The position numbers and the translations under genes are program-made. From Massariosphaeria phaeospora (lineage: Eukaryota > Ascomycota > Dothideomycetes > Pleosporales): 64,000 nt of DNA. Below, piece by piece: positions 18,401 through 27,812 of the stretch (position 1 is its first letter; every line of letters starts with the position of its first letter). The stretch is from positions 1,798,001 through 1,862,000 of the forward strand of contig JAADJZ010000006.1 in assembly GCA_011032825.1 (NCBI GenBank). Reading direction: 5' to 3'. The notes under the pieces were generated by a model. The model was not told the origin of the DNA. It ran no database searches and was given only the letters and a program-made list of their open reading frames with translations.

Positions 18401-20109
18401 GATGGAAGTTGAGACTGGTGTACGGCGATAGAAGTCGCACCCCCCTTTGTCTGATTGTTGGGCGGGGCTATGATCATAGCATTAGGAACGGTCCCATCCT
18501 CTTTGGTAGCTTCCACCTGCACATTGCCCTCCATGTCTTTTCCAGCATCGGGTTCCTCATCATGACCGTGTGGCCTCTTGAAACTAGCAACCGCGGGAGT
18601 GGCAATGCCGGCCTGGAGGTCCACCGGAGCCTGTGGGATTGGTGTATGCGCTGAGCTTCCCGGGATTGATACGTTCGATACATGGACTCCATTCGTAACG
18701 TTCAGCTTCTTGGACTTCCTATCGGTGCCGTCATCGAGCAATTGCTGGCCTGTTCTAAAAGTTGCCTGAGCCGCAGAATCTTCGACCTGCTTCCTCGTTG
18801 TTCCCTGATCTGGGCTGTCAGGAGTAGAGACGTCACCCACTCCATCGGTGGAGCCAGGCATCGAAGCCATATCATCGTACTCCTTCAATTTTTGGGTATA
18901 CGCGGCCAGAGCTTCCGATAGTGCCTCGGTAAGTACTGGTTCTGGAAACGACTCATCCCAATTGTGTAGGAATCTGAGAAATTGCAGAATATTGTCTGCA
19001 TCGGGATCCAACGACCAATCAGCCAGCATATCATAGATTTTGTAGACTTCTTTCCATATCGTGACTTCGAATCCCATATACTGTTCACAAAGTCGATGTC
19101 CAATCTGCCTGCAGAATGCGGATCTGTCATCAACATCCCACGCCTCGAGACCCTGAACTTCTGCCCTTGAGTGGTTGAGGCTGTTGAAATAGAGTATAAG
19201 CAGTTCCTCAGTTTTATCCACCACTTCGCTGATATCCATACGTAGCTCTTGCGGGAATTCGCGTTGGAGAAATGCCGGAAACGCCTGCTCGGCCCGGGTC
19301 TTGTTTGCTACCATTCCATCCAGGTCGCGCTTGAGATCACGGATTCGGGACTCGTAAGTGAAGATGAGACCAAAAAGTTCGTCCTCGTCCTCTTCCTCTT
19401 CCTTGAATCCAAAAACCCGTGTGTCAACGCGCGCAGCAAGAGAGGCAGCTGTCTGCTCTTTGACGAATTCTATGTACTTCGCAAGGTACTCGGGGAGATC
19501 GGCAGCTATTTTCCTGATCTGGTGCTCGATGTGGTCTTGATTCTTCTTTCGTGAGGTGGCCGGAGATGGTGTGCTTGTCGCTGCTGGCGAGGACGCAGGT
19601 CCAGGGGTGGTGTCGTAGTCTACACTAGACTTTGGCCAATATAGAGCGTAGTTTTCCACCGTCTCGTAGAGAGAGTCGTGTAGGGCTTCTATCTCTTCAG
19701 GGCGCCCATCGAGGCAATTCTGCAACCGCTTCTTCCATTCCACCATACCAAAGTAGTAGTGGTTCGCTCCAAAGCCTCCGTCTGTATCCTCCTTTTCGCT
19801 ATGGAGCTTCCAGAGAGCCTCATCTAGTTGCTTGGCGAGTGTTTTGCAACCATCTGCCTGGGAACTCATGTATGACTTGATGTTGGAGTCTTCTGGTAGA
19901 TTGTTATCGAGGTTTGAGAGGAGTAGCGTCAACTCTGCGTAGTGAGCCTGGCGATCTTTGAAACTGTCGGTATTGTTCGGCATAAAGTCTTTGAAGAGAC
20001 TTTGCGTATCTACACCTGCTCTAAGCCTCGACTTCGGTTTGAGACGTTTCGGACGGCCATCTGGCTCCGCACGCGTCCCCTCGGCCCAACCAGTATCGTC
20101 GGTGGACAT
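15454..20109 (-). CDS. Unrecognised 1551-aa repeat-rich protein
   Basis: A single open frame of 1551 codons starts at an ATG at 20109. I do not recognise a family. The first 420 residues look helical and ordered and include a basic KRLKPKSRLR patch near residue 22, a possible nuclear signal. Residues about 600-688 hold four to five tandem 21-residue repeats of the type TGSPASSFGYSSNGSTSGPL. Residues about 780-920 carry looser repeats with SEKV-ET-M and LP-EMDGVELR cores. Residues about 1130-1190 look coiled-coil, and about 1240-1300 is a run of QEVP/IEEEVP repeats. The last 240 residues are again ordered and helical. There is no signal peptide or membrane segment. The ordered ends with repetitive linkers suggest a scaffold; that is an inference. 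Shadow frames on the other strand are not genes. Confidence 0.75.
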   Translation of the reverse strand: MSTDDTGWAEGTRAEPDGRPKRLKPKSRLRAGVDTQSLFKDFMPNNTDSFKDRQAHYAELTLLLSNLDNNLPEDSNIKSYMSSQADGCKTLAKQLDEALWKLHSEKEDTDGGFGANHYYFGMVEWKKRLQNCLDGRPEEIEALHDSLYETVENYALYWPKSSVDYDTTPGPASSPAATSTPSPATSRKKNQDHIEHQIRKIAADLPEYLAKYIEFVKEQTAASLAARVDTRVFGFKEEEEDEDELFGLIFTYESRIRDLKRDLDGMVANKTRAEQAFPAFLQREFPQELRMDISEVVDKTEELLILYFNSLNHSRAEVQGLEAWDVDDRSAFCRQIGHRLCEQYMGFEVTIWKEVYKIYDMLADWSLDPDADNILQFLRFLHNWDESFPEPVLTEALSEALAAYTQKLKEYDDMASMPGSTDGVGDVSTPDSPDQGTTRKQVEDSAAQATFRTGQQLLDDGTDRKSKKLNVTNGVHVSNVSIPGSSAHTPIPQAPVDLQAGIATPAVASFKRPHGHDEEPDAGKDMEGNVQVEATKEDGTVPNAMIIAPPNNQTKGGATSIAVHQSQLPSTPHNDTVRLLNLLSAGPTPASPWSTSGPTMTGSLASLFSYPLNGSTPRPLMTGSPVSSFGYSSKGSTSRSMVTGSPASSFGYSSNGSTSGPLVTGSPASSFGCSSNGSTSGLSMTGNAASLSGSTLRNNVMRQSTPRVDLAQLFTANKPQAAPQLGFIELMGRLRMAWVKMIKNVDDNIPSKYVTYRVQSQFINVHHRELSDRLMEKSHGDHPKLLMVFEECVTKLELWNATNDWASWATFLHQGWPLIFSAPEEFDEAMGILDGSESKEDSTPNASEKVDETMGLTDGLEPKDESMPSASEKVNETMDCSPDPSSNAQLPSATDGLRESTSNAQLPAEMDGVELRKNSPPMTSNSQLTHEMEGLELREDPSVINLCQTMEKKLKMVGPDSDPEPSQPPDTKLSAMPPRTVSNSTPTEATPAVTVNAPVEAAKPRSEAASDVKVTVESTAEVVSSETISPDLQPVHTKSAVQVPDESAGTKPIVEATKEGHKGPAEVAVPAVSIKTPNELATPRPGPEADVGTPVESKAAMPQEDVIRKDSVESTSDQTSAESVASAPQEETIIQKDSKESTSAKNPAESMTQSQYESIVSLIGDFRTCFESRMDGMQNDINYVKLQLSEIPKEHEKLKTSVSQIEGVLKGQTNMMQTMEGKIKKALGGAHEVDEKEQVVRPEEPSPVQHEVLSSPQQEVPRPQQEVPHPIEEEAPPPIEEEVPLPLKKEVPAPAQQEVPASIQQKLPRWMVHRAALADGELRLAFMPKIDPNNPDHFSRISSAVQVVLTSEGISEPHDMAHSLTLLLTRDLSCKRRTTREATLELRNAAKRIYTTLREEVFLHRNWLDKAKVEDAVRITDQVCASVDLCSRFAACPNRLHALQQTNLPALKQLQKAKDDAATDAETQKHDIAFRALSEATQTEMWDIGQLVGECREAVSAVVGFVAKIDGGAVPAKALEDRYEADLPAFLNRCGDFAVWFNKELDDAKAL
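18045..18310 (-). repeat. 63-bp tandem repeat within the 1551-aa gene
   Basis: About four copies of a 63-bp unit encode the 21-residue TGSPASSFGYSSNGSTSGPL-type repeats. Neighbouring copies differ by only a few bases, so the array is young and probably length-variable between strains. Confidence 0.85.
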
Positions 20110-21551
20110 TGTGGAGTAACGCCCGCGGGCTACTTGATCAACTCTTACGAGTATCTAGGAAGTTGAGTGAGCTGAACGAACTTTGTGGTGGGCAGTGGAT
20201 GAGGTGGCAAGGCGGGCGAAACCAGCCGAGCGAGAGGTCGAGAGGCGTTGCAAGATGCGGGGCTCTCTTTCAGAGTAGTGAATGGTTGTGACCGCAAGGC
20301 GGGTGCTTGACAGCCTCTGCGCTTGTAGAGGAAACAGATGGTGACGTACGTACCGCAATGGCCAGAGGTTATAAGTGGAATTGAGGGAAGAGATTTATAC
20401 CAGTGCCGACGCGATATAGAAGATTTTGCTGCTTCGGGCTGTCGTAGATGGGAAGCAGTGTCGAGACTGATGGCAGTGTGCTTTAGCAGCGGTTGTGATA
20501 TCGGTGGTGGGGTCGCGCTGTGTGTGGGTGTGCGGCGGAGGAAGTGAGAAGCTCAGAGCAGAGGTTACCTTTGTATACCTGGAGGTGCCAGATGACGATG
20601 CGCTAGTCGATGCCAAGAACCGCCTCGTTGCTCCCCGTAGCGGGCTCCCCGAAAGCGGCAGTGAAAGGGGAGTCTCCGGCGTGATTGATTGAAACTTGGT
20701 AAGCTGGGGTAGTGGGGGACTATCTTGCGAGGGGATTGGAAGGGTCTAGATACAAGGCTGAACGAAACGAGAGACCCAACATGCAGTGAAAGAATACTTC
20801 GATAAGTGACAAGTGAGAGAAAACTCAGTGACTGACCGCCTGGTTGTCCGGGGCACAACGCAACTCTTCCGCTCCTCCCCATACACAAAACCAACACATT
20901 TTTCAACCATAAGCTCTTAGCTCCGGCTTTTATCAAAGCAGACCCCAGAAACGCTGCGAGCCACCCCTAGAGGAGTCCGTAGAAGTGAATGCTTGGGCAC
21001 GTGCGGATGCTTGGCAAACTGTCCACAACTCTACGTCATTTGAAACACGCAAATCGATGCTTGGAGATTATTCCACTTGGGGAGCTGTGAGTTCTGTGGA
21101 AACTATACTAAACAGTATTAAGTTAGCTGTGGCAAACAGAAAGGGAAATGAAAGTACTCAACCGTTTACCGGATATAGGCGGACCACGCTCACGCCCGTA
21201 CTGCCTGACATCTTTTCAATTGGGGGCACAACTTCATTACGAGCACAGAGGCTACATAGTAGGACCTATACCATAGGCCTTAGGTATCCCTCTTATCAGC
21301 GCCGCAATTGTGTGACGATAATAGACCTTAGCAGATTACACTATGCTGTAAGCAGGAACGGTATCAGTTGCTTCTGAGGATGTGTCAAAGAATCGCCTCA
21401 GTATTCCCGCCAACTTTTATGGGTGACATTCGAAAAACACCAGCTGCTTCTAGGCGCATCCCCTGAACAGAGGCCGATACAGCAAGCCTGTGTTTTTCTC
21501 TTCCATAGAAAGTGACCAAGCACAATACCAGTTTAAAAGCCTGGATTCGTA
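20110..21551. other. Intergenic, no gene recognised
   Basis: About 1.4 kb: promoter region of the 1551-aa gene and 3' region of HIS5. Only short open frames without motifs were seen. Confidence 0.5.
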
Positions 21552-22982
21552 TTATGCCACAACGGCGCTCGCTTCCTTCTCTCTCCTCTCCTCTTCTTTC
21601 GCACCTAGCTTCCCATTGGATGTAAATATGCTCTGGAGTACAGTTTTGATTTCCTTCAAGAACCTATCCACCTCTTTCGCAGTCCCGACAGTAATTCGCA
21701 AGCACCCTAAACATCCATGCTCTTTGCCCCGGAAGCGTACTACAACTCCCTTTTCTTCTGCCAAAGCTTCGTAGACGGCTAACGCTGTTTCGTTAGAGGG
21801 TTTGCCACCTTCTCCAGGTACATCAAGCATTTCCACGAGCAGAAAGTTTGACTCTGCACCGCCGAGAAACCTACCAACCCCGGATATCTTAGGTAGTTCT
21901 TTCAGCATTCTTTCCCTTTGCTCCAGTATCAGATCTCGATTCCTCTGCATAACACCCAAGTGTTTTGGACTGAGCGCGGCCCGGGCGATTTGGCTAGTGG
22001 GATTCGAGATGTTGTATGGAGCTTTCAAAGAATTAAGTATCTTCGCAATTGCTGGATCTGTAAACGCAGCACCCAACCGTATGCCAGCAAGACCGAACGC
22101 TTTAGAGAGCGTCTGCATGACGACGAGGTTCGGCCATTCTGTCACCCATTCTGCGAGACTGGACCCTTCCGTTGCGAAATCGATATAAGCTTCGTCTAGG
22201 ACTACGACGCCGTTCCAGCTTTCGTGCTCCAAAATTCTTTGAACGTCCTCCTTTTTCAGCAGAGCCGCAGTAGGGTTACCCGGAGAGCAGATATATGCTA
22301 GCTTTATGTTCCGATCCGCGGTCAGCGCCGATGTTATCGCGGGTACGTCCAGGCCAAAGTTTGGTGCGAGGAGCGGTACTTTCACAAGCGCGACATCGTT
22401 TACTTGGGCGGAAACGCTGTACATCCCATATGTAGGCGGGCACACGAGGATCTTGTCTTTGCCGGGGACGCAGAAGGCGCGAAGGAGGGCATCGATGGCT
22501 TCGTCTGAGCCGACGCCGACGAAGAGATGCTCTGGTGTAAGAGTCTTGGAGGTGTGCGCGTGGGTATTTCGGAGGTTGCACAAGTCTTGCTTGAGGTCTA
22601 GCTGGTGCCTGGAAATGAGTATAGATCAGCGTCTGAAGTGTGAAAGAAGGAAGACGAAATCGAGCGCATACGGGTCCGGGTATCGATTCAATCCTAATAG
22701 ATCTACATCTATCGCTGATGCTGATCCAGAACTGCCATCCGTAGTCGTGCCACGAAGTTTTCCGCCATCATCAAGGGCCAGCCCGGGTCCGTACGCATTC
22801 TCGTTCGCGTCGAGTAAGATATTGGTGCCGTCGTCTTTGTAGTCACTAGCCCTTTCAGCTCTCGCCCTTTTTGAACTGCCATTGGACGCTTCTTACTCTC
22901 GCGCGCACCGATATGGCTCTAGTGCGAGGATAGCCGGCCGAGCGCACTTGGAAAGATCGAAAGGTGATGTTCTTGTAGTCAT
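21552..22982 (-). CDS. HIS5: Histidinol-phosphate aminotransferase
   Basis: This PLP enzyme converts imidazole-acetol phosphate plus glutamate to histidinol phosphate plus 2-oxoglutarate in histidine synthesis. Exons on the minus strand are 22982-22897, 22845-22672 and 22608-21552, giving 438 aa. Junctions are GT-AG: the first restores YRCARDDYKDDGTN, the second RYPDPHQLDLKQ. Family blocks seen are LLDANENAYGPG, FVGVGSDEAIDALLRAF, ICSPGNPTA, VVLDEAYIDFA, the PLP-lysine motif TLSKAFGLAGIRLG, and the substrate-phosphate region GCLRITVGT. The protein is longer than the roughly 385 aa of yeast His5, partly from a Gly/Ser/Thr-rich insert before the RYPDP motif and a charged C-terminal tail (EEERREKEAS). 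There is no targeting signal, so it should be cytosolic. Confidence 0.95.
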
Positions 22983-23399
22983 GATGCGTTGGTGGAGTTA
23001 GGATCGGGGTGGTTGGGGTTATCTTGACCATAAGAGAAGGCGGGGCTTTTTTCTAGCGGGGCAGAGAGCTGCGCGACCTCGGTGTCGAGTCATCGTCCAC
23101 GGGCATTTGCCAGCTCTAGTGCTATATAACTCAATGTGTGCCTTGTAGGTTACTAGTAAAGAGGCTAGCTGTTAGAAAGAACAAGGAGTCATTCTAGTCC
23201 ACAATAGAATAGTGCAATAATCATAAAAAATCATAGCGCAAGTGATGTTGAGCCGTAGCTAGCCCCAACACACGCACCGAATGCCGTCCCGCTTTGCAAA
23301 AAAACACTCAGCGCTCACCCTTACCTCCGCTTCAAGGTCCGTTTTAACTGTGTAGTATATATATTTGCTAATGCAAAAAATCTCCATCAATTCATCACA
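22983..23399. other. Intergenic between HIS5 and the tRNA gene
   Basis: About 400 bp holding the HIS5 promoter and the upstream flank of tRNA-Glu. A TATATATATT stretch at 23356-23366 lies about 40 bp before the tRNA and could help place TFIIIB. Confidence 0.5.
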
Positions 23400-23436
23400 T
23401 CCGATATGGTCTAGTGGCTAGGATTTGCCGCTCTCA

Positions 23437-23460
23437 TCGAGAGTGCTACACTCTGTAGTG
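23437..23460 (+). other. Canonical tRNA intron (between positions 37 and 38)
   Basis: 24 nt, immediately 3' of the base after the CUC anticodon, the position cut by the eukaryotic tRNA splicing endonuclease. It begins TCGAGAG, so GAG can pair with the anticodon, and it contains short self-complementary segments (CTACA/TGTAG). Confidence 0.85.
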
Positions 23461-23474
23461 CCGGCAAGGCCCGG

Positions 23475-23527
23475 GTAAGTTACACTCATGAATCTGATGC
23501 AAAACTCAATACTAACACAAGCCTTAG
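23475..23527 (+). other. Spliceosomal-type intron inside the tRNA T arm
   Basis: 53 nt with donor GTAAGT at its start, a perfect TACTAAC branch-point consensus at 23510-23516, and a TAG end. Its length equals that of the mRNA introns nearby. It separates the fourth from the fifth base of the T stem 5' strand (equally, by one-base shift, after the fifth). It does not sit at the tRNA endonuclease position. Confidence 0.85.
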
Positions 23528-23558
23528 GTTCGATTCCCGGTGTCGGAATACAATTTCA

Positions 23559-23574
23559 TTTTTGGAGTTTTTTT
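23559..23574 (+). terminator. RNA polymerase III terminator T runs
   Basis: T5 at 23559-23563 and T7 at 23568-23574 lie 11 and 20 nt after the tRNA end. Confidence 0.8.
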
Positions 23575-26132
23575 GGTCTATGTAGTGGGGCACTAAGTAC
23601 TTGGACTGCGGGGCTAGTCACGCCCTACGACTACCTACGTCGGCCCTCCTTTTTGATATATAATCTAGTCTACCTGCGTTTTGTTTACTCTCTTCTCTCC
23701 ATTACCTTTCCATTACCTTTTTGCTTGGGGCAATTGCTAGGAGTTTCTTACAGGTCTACATTGAACTTCATTTACTAGTGAGGGGCATGCGTGGTATCTA
23801 CACGTTGCACGCTGAGACAGAAGTTGCGACGAGTGCGAAGAAACAGAGGTGATTTGTTAAGCATACCTACTACTAGAATCATTGCTATAGACAAGACTAC
23901 TTGGATGTACATCTCTTCGAGATAAGAATAGCGACACATCGGCTTGTAGCCCATATGTAAAGAGGATTGCGCCTATCGCACCAATCCACTCGAGAGTCGT
24001 ACGGTAATGGTCTCCGCTCTCTCTATTTAAAGCAGTACCTAGTGCAACTAGACACAGCCGGGCCTTGTGAGGGTAGAAAGAAGCAAACCATTTGAACAGT
24101 GCTATATTACTTCTTGCACGGGTGATAGATTGCGAGTACAGTCTCTCAAAAATTAGCAACGACTTGTCAGGACCCAGGGGCGGTGCAGTCATCTAGAGAG
24201 TGGCTTAGAACAGGCAACCCAAAGTCGCAGCACGACCGCCATGCGAAGCGCTTTCAGTCTGACAGATCTATGCGCCATAGCCCCCAAACGCACTAATATG
24301 TACCGCGCAGCTGACTCTTTGCATACCAGGCAAGACGCGCCCCAACACCGTGCGACGAGCTACGACGCACTTTAGAACAAGCACCATGGATGTAGTCTGC
24401 GTTTATGATGACCTGGCTGTATTCAGGCGTCAACTAGACTGTTTAAAGGGGTGGACTGTCAAAAAGGAAGAGGTTGCGATGCCCAATACCTATCCTAGGC
24501 AATGTGGAGATGGGGCCCGTAAGCAGGGCTCTCGTGGAGTAATGCTCATGCGGTTCTGGCGGATAGCTGAGGCTGTGCACGTGCGCGCCGGTCAGAGCCC
24601 AGGAGATACGTAAGCGGGTAGCGTTGTGGATTTATTGATTCTGCAGCGTGGTGATGCACTCCGCAAAGTATGTAAGTGGGTAGGTAGCTAGCTGTTAGCC
24701 ACAACGAGCTGCTTTCCTCCACATGCGCTAGCGTATCCTCTGGCTAAGCTTCGAAGCGTGCATGCTGGGCAACCTGTTCCTAGAGAAGTTAATATGCACA
24801 AGCCTGGGGAACCCCTCTTACGACCTGCAGCGTGAATCCTGCAGAAATACCACTACGCTCAATTTCGCACGACATTTCCCTAATCGGCTGCCAGATCGGA
24901 CACCGTCTGCGTTGACCTTGCTTTTCTGGCGCGGGCCGGGGAACAAGGTTGAGAACGCATGGTCTGCGCTCAAACTCAAACTCAAAGCGACCGTTGAGGA
25001 TCCGGCAACAACCGAATAAACAACGCATTTACATATCTGGTAGCGACCTCGAAGACCTCTGAAGAAGGCAGCAGCAAAAAGTCCGTCGATATTCAGGTAT
25101 CGTCCATGCTATGGGGAGGAAAAAGTGCAGTTGTTTTGTTTTGTTTATACGAACTTGGGAAGGTGTTGTGGTTGCCGAAGTCCGGAGTACGAGAAGGCAA
25201 CTGCGTCGAGTAGAAAGGAGCGCCACGGGATATTTGGAATGGCGGAGATGAACGAAAGACAAAGTGATTATAGCCGGGCGCTTTGAGCAGCCCCGAACGT
25301 GATCGCGTCGATTTGTTGTTGGTGAAGCGACTTCGCGATAAGGTAGTGAGTCTCGAGTCTCGACCACAAGGGAAAGGGGGTGGATGGCCCCAACTTCAGC
25401 CTTCCAAGGTTATTCTAACTTACAAAGTGCCATGCGTCAAGTACCCAAATCTAGAATCTAGATGTTGAAGTCTGATGTCCTACCCGATTGGGCCCGATCA
25501 CTCGCTGACACAACTCGTCACCGATCAAGCCAGAGTTCGTGCAATTCTCTTGAGTCTTGCTTGACAATTTCTAAGGTTTCAGACATCGTGTGTTATTGTT
25601 ATTCTGCAATACATTAGCTTGGGCCAACAAAGACGCGAGGGTATAGTTACCTACTAGGTAAGATTGGCCCGTGAGCATTGGAACTGAACTCTGTCATAGA
25701 CGTGAGTCCAAAGCTAGACGGCACCATGATCACGCCCACTCTCCACTGTGGGGTCGTAGACCATGTCGATAAAGGTAAGACAAGATGAGTAGCGGGTTTT
25801 GATGGTTACCGCATTGTCCCATTTGAGTAAGACGCGTGAGTGAGACGCTTATATGTGATTTAGCTTAAGCGGGTACCTGCGTTGCGAACGCAAATGGAGC
25901 GTGTGCAGAGTGTGGCTAGTGCCAAAGGCCAATTTCCGCGCTGCGTATGCGCTAGGATATTGCGAGCGAGTGGAATCTGGGCGTACATGAAAGAAGAGGC
26001 GATGGGGCTGAAAATTTGCTGTTTGGGGCTCAATTGCTAAGGGTGGGTAAAAGCTAATATGGCATGAAAGACAAGGAAGCATGATAATGTAGACATCGCA
26101 GAGTGCGCCCAAATGCGCACTCGAAACGGGTA
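23575..26132. other. Gene-poor stretch, no gene recognised
   Basis: About 2.5 kb. A 111-codon open frame on the minus strand (24192-23857) and an 87-codon frame on the plus strand (24350-24613) were inspected. Neither shows a domain, signal sequence, or repeated motif, so I do not call them. The last 300 bp are probably the 3' region of MTG2. Confidence 0.5.
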
Positions 26133-27812
26133 TTATTCTTCTAGTAGATCCATGACAAGTTGGGGAATCACCTCCACGCCTTCAGCTCTGATCGCACTTA
26201 CAGGAACTGAACATACATTGCGCCTCCATGCATGCTTACGGTTGCTTGGATGAGGCTGTGTGTTGCTCTTCACATCCTCGAGATACTGCTGTAGTGCCTT
26301 GTAATTCTCCTGAGTATCCGACAAGTCTGCTTTGCTGGCTACTACAAACCAAGGTTTTGACGAGATGGGCGTAGATGTCAAGAACGGGAGGGGCTCCAAA
26401 GAGGCATTCAACGTTGGCGAGTCAAGCTCGCCCACATCTTCTTTAGGGGCCGCACTCCTTGCGGATGGCCGATAGGTTACCATCCTGCGCTCAGTTTCGG
26501 CGTTCAACTCTTTGCCGCGCAAGGTTTCGTACTCGGATACTTCCCGCCACAGAAGCTTTAGCGCTTCGACGGCATCGCCTGCGGAAAGGTCAATGACGAA
26601 GGCAAGGACCGCCGCACGTTCGATGTGGCGCAGAAAGCCTAGACCGAGTCCTTTATCAAGGTGAGCGTCTTCGATAAGTCCAGGAACATCGGCGACGGTG
26701 AAATTATCCCTCAATTCACCGTCTCTCATTCGCTTTATGACCTTGGGGCGACCCTTGTGATTGTCCAAGACCACTGTACCAACATTAGGTTGTAGAGTCG
26801 TGAAAGCCCAGCTGCCTATTCGAGCGCGACTGTTGCTGAGTGCTCTCAGGAGCGTGCTCTTCCCAGCGTTCGGCAGACCAACAAGACCCAGATCTGCTAG
26901 TATTTTCAATTCAAGCTGTACAGAGATTTGCATGCCTTCGTCTCCTCGTGTGGCCATCTTCGGCCTCGATTGGTTCGATGTGACAAAGTGCGGGTTTCCT
27001 AAGCCGCCCATGGACCCCGCAGCAACAAGCATAGGTGTTTCCATATGCTTGTCCAGATCCAGCCATATCGGGGCCGGCGGTTGAAGCGCTGCTAGGTGCG
27101 ACTTTCGAGGCGGCGGTAGCGCTGGGAATGCCATTCTGTTTAACTCGGTGGGTACCATGCCGGGAAACACCAGCCACCGGCCTTTCCTGTAACTTCCCGG
27201 GTCTTCTTCGGCGAGTTCTTCTTGACCGTACCGTTTTACCGTCCGCTGCGCCTGGATTGCTTCCTCGACGGGGTCGCGGCGCTGTATTTCGCGAACAATA
27301 GTTCCCACCGGCACGGTGATGACGATGTCGGCACCTCTTTCGCCGCCCTTCATTGTTCCTTGGCCGTTGCGACCTCTGCCTGCCTTGATGAGCCGCCTCC
27401 GCGCAAGTTTGTGGAGCGACGTCTCGCCGCGGACGGCCTGGATGTAGACATTTCCGCCACTGCCCCCGTCGCCGCCATTGGCAGGCCCTTCTTCGATGTA
27501 CTTCTCCCTCAGAAATGAGACGCAGCCATGGCCGCCGGCGCCAGCCTCAATGGTGAGGATGCATCGATCAGCGAAGGGCGTCAGCGAGTAGTTGTCGGGG
27601 GTGGGATCGAGATGCGACGAGCGGGATTCGGGCGGCACCGACTGAGGGGGGGCATGGTCCGTAATTGTAGAGTAGCATCTTGTCCGCAGCGGCGGGGGCC
27701 TGTGGAGCAGACAGCGGCGGACGGCCGAGCCAAGGAGGGCTGCGTCGAGCAGGGCAGGATACAGGAACGGCGTCAGTGTGGAGCCCCAGAAGGACGGGCG
27801 AATCTGCGGCAT
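26133..27812 (-). CDS. MTG2: Mitochondrial Obg-family GTPase, large-ribosomal-subunit assembly
   Basis: 559 aa, single exon. The first 50 residues are Arg-rich without acids (VRRCLLHR, RTRCYSTI), a mitochondrial presequence. The glycine-rich Obg fold follows (AGAGGHGCVSFLREKYI, GGDGGSGGNVY, GRGRNGQG, VPVGTIVREI). The G domain starts about residue 300 with G1 GLPNAGKST, the Obg-specific FTTLQPNVG switch I, and G3 DVPGLIEDAH near 374. The GLGFLRHIER motif and the G4 block SKADLSD near 494 follow. Obg/Mtg2 proteins help mature the large subunit of the mitochondrial ribosome. An insert of about 60 residues (RYGQEELAEEDPGSYRKG region) interrupts the Obg fold, as in other fungal homologues. It is divergent from the neighbouring dehydrogenase, with about 600 bp of shared promoter. 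Confidence 0.93.
   Translation of the reverse strand: MPQIRPSFWGSTLTPFLYPALLDAALLGSAVRRCLLHRPPPLRTRCYSTITDHAPPQSVPPESRSSHLDPTPDNYSLTPFADRCILTIEAGAGGHGCVSFLREKYIEEGPANGGDGGSGGNVYIQAVRGETSLHKLARRRLIKAGRGRNGQGTMKGGERGADIVITVPVGTIVREIQRRDPVEEAIQAQRTVKRYGQEELAEEDPGSYRKGRWLVFPGMVPTELNRMAFPALPPPRKSHLAALQPPAPIWLDLDKHMETPMLVAAGSMGGLGNPHFVTSNQSRPKMATRGDEGMQISVQLELKILADLGLVGLPNAGKSTLLRALSNSRARIGSWAFTTLQPNVGTVVLDNHKGRPKVIKRMRDGELRDNFTVADVPGLIEDAHLDKGLGLGFLRHIERAAVLAFVIDLSAGDAVEALKLLWREVSEYETLRGKELNAETERRMVTYRPSARSAAPKEDVGELDSPTLNASLEPLPFLTSTPISSKPWFVVASKADLSDTQENYKALQQYLEDVKSNTQPHPSNRKHAWRRNVCSVPVSAIRAEGVEVIPQLVMDLLEE

Larger units (their letters stand above)
23400..23548 (+). tRNA. tRNA-Glu (CUC) with two introns, one in the T arm
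   Basis: The gene starts TCCGATATGG. After removing 23437-23460 and 23475-23527, a 72-nt tRNA remains. The acceptor stem TCCGATA pairs with TGTCGGA (one U-G), with A at the discriminator position. The D arm has GTCT/GGAT around AGTGGCTA. The anticodon stem TGCCG pairs perfectly with CGGCA around CTCTCAC (anticodon CUC). The variable loop is AGGC, and the T stem CCGGG pairs perfectly with CCCGG around TTCGATT. The A box (TGGTCTAGTGG) and B box (GGTTCGATTCC) are both intact in the DNA, because the second insert ends in G just before GTTCGATTCC. T runs follow at 23559-23574. All helices are restored only if both inserts are removed. That argues for a functional, doubly interrupted gene and not a pseudogene. 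Confidence 0.93.

Noticed and set aside
23488..23778. 96-codon open frame with hydrophobic stretches
   Set aside because: It starts inside the tRNA T-arm intron and crosses the B box and Pol III terminators; no motif supports it.
23857..24192. 111-codon minus-strand open frame
   Set aside because: A hydrophobic patch but no signal peptide, conserved motif or supporting intron; not distinguishable from chance.
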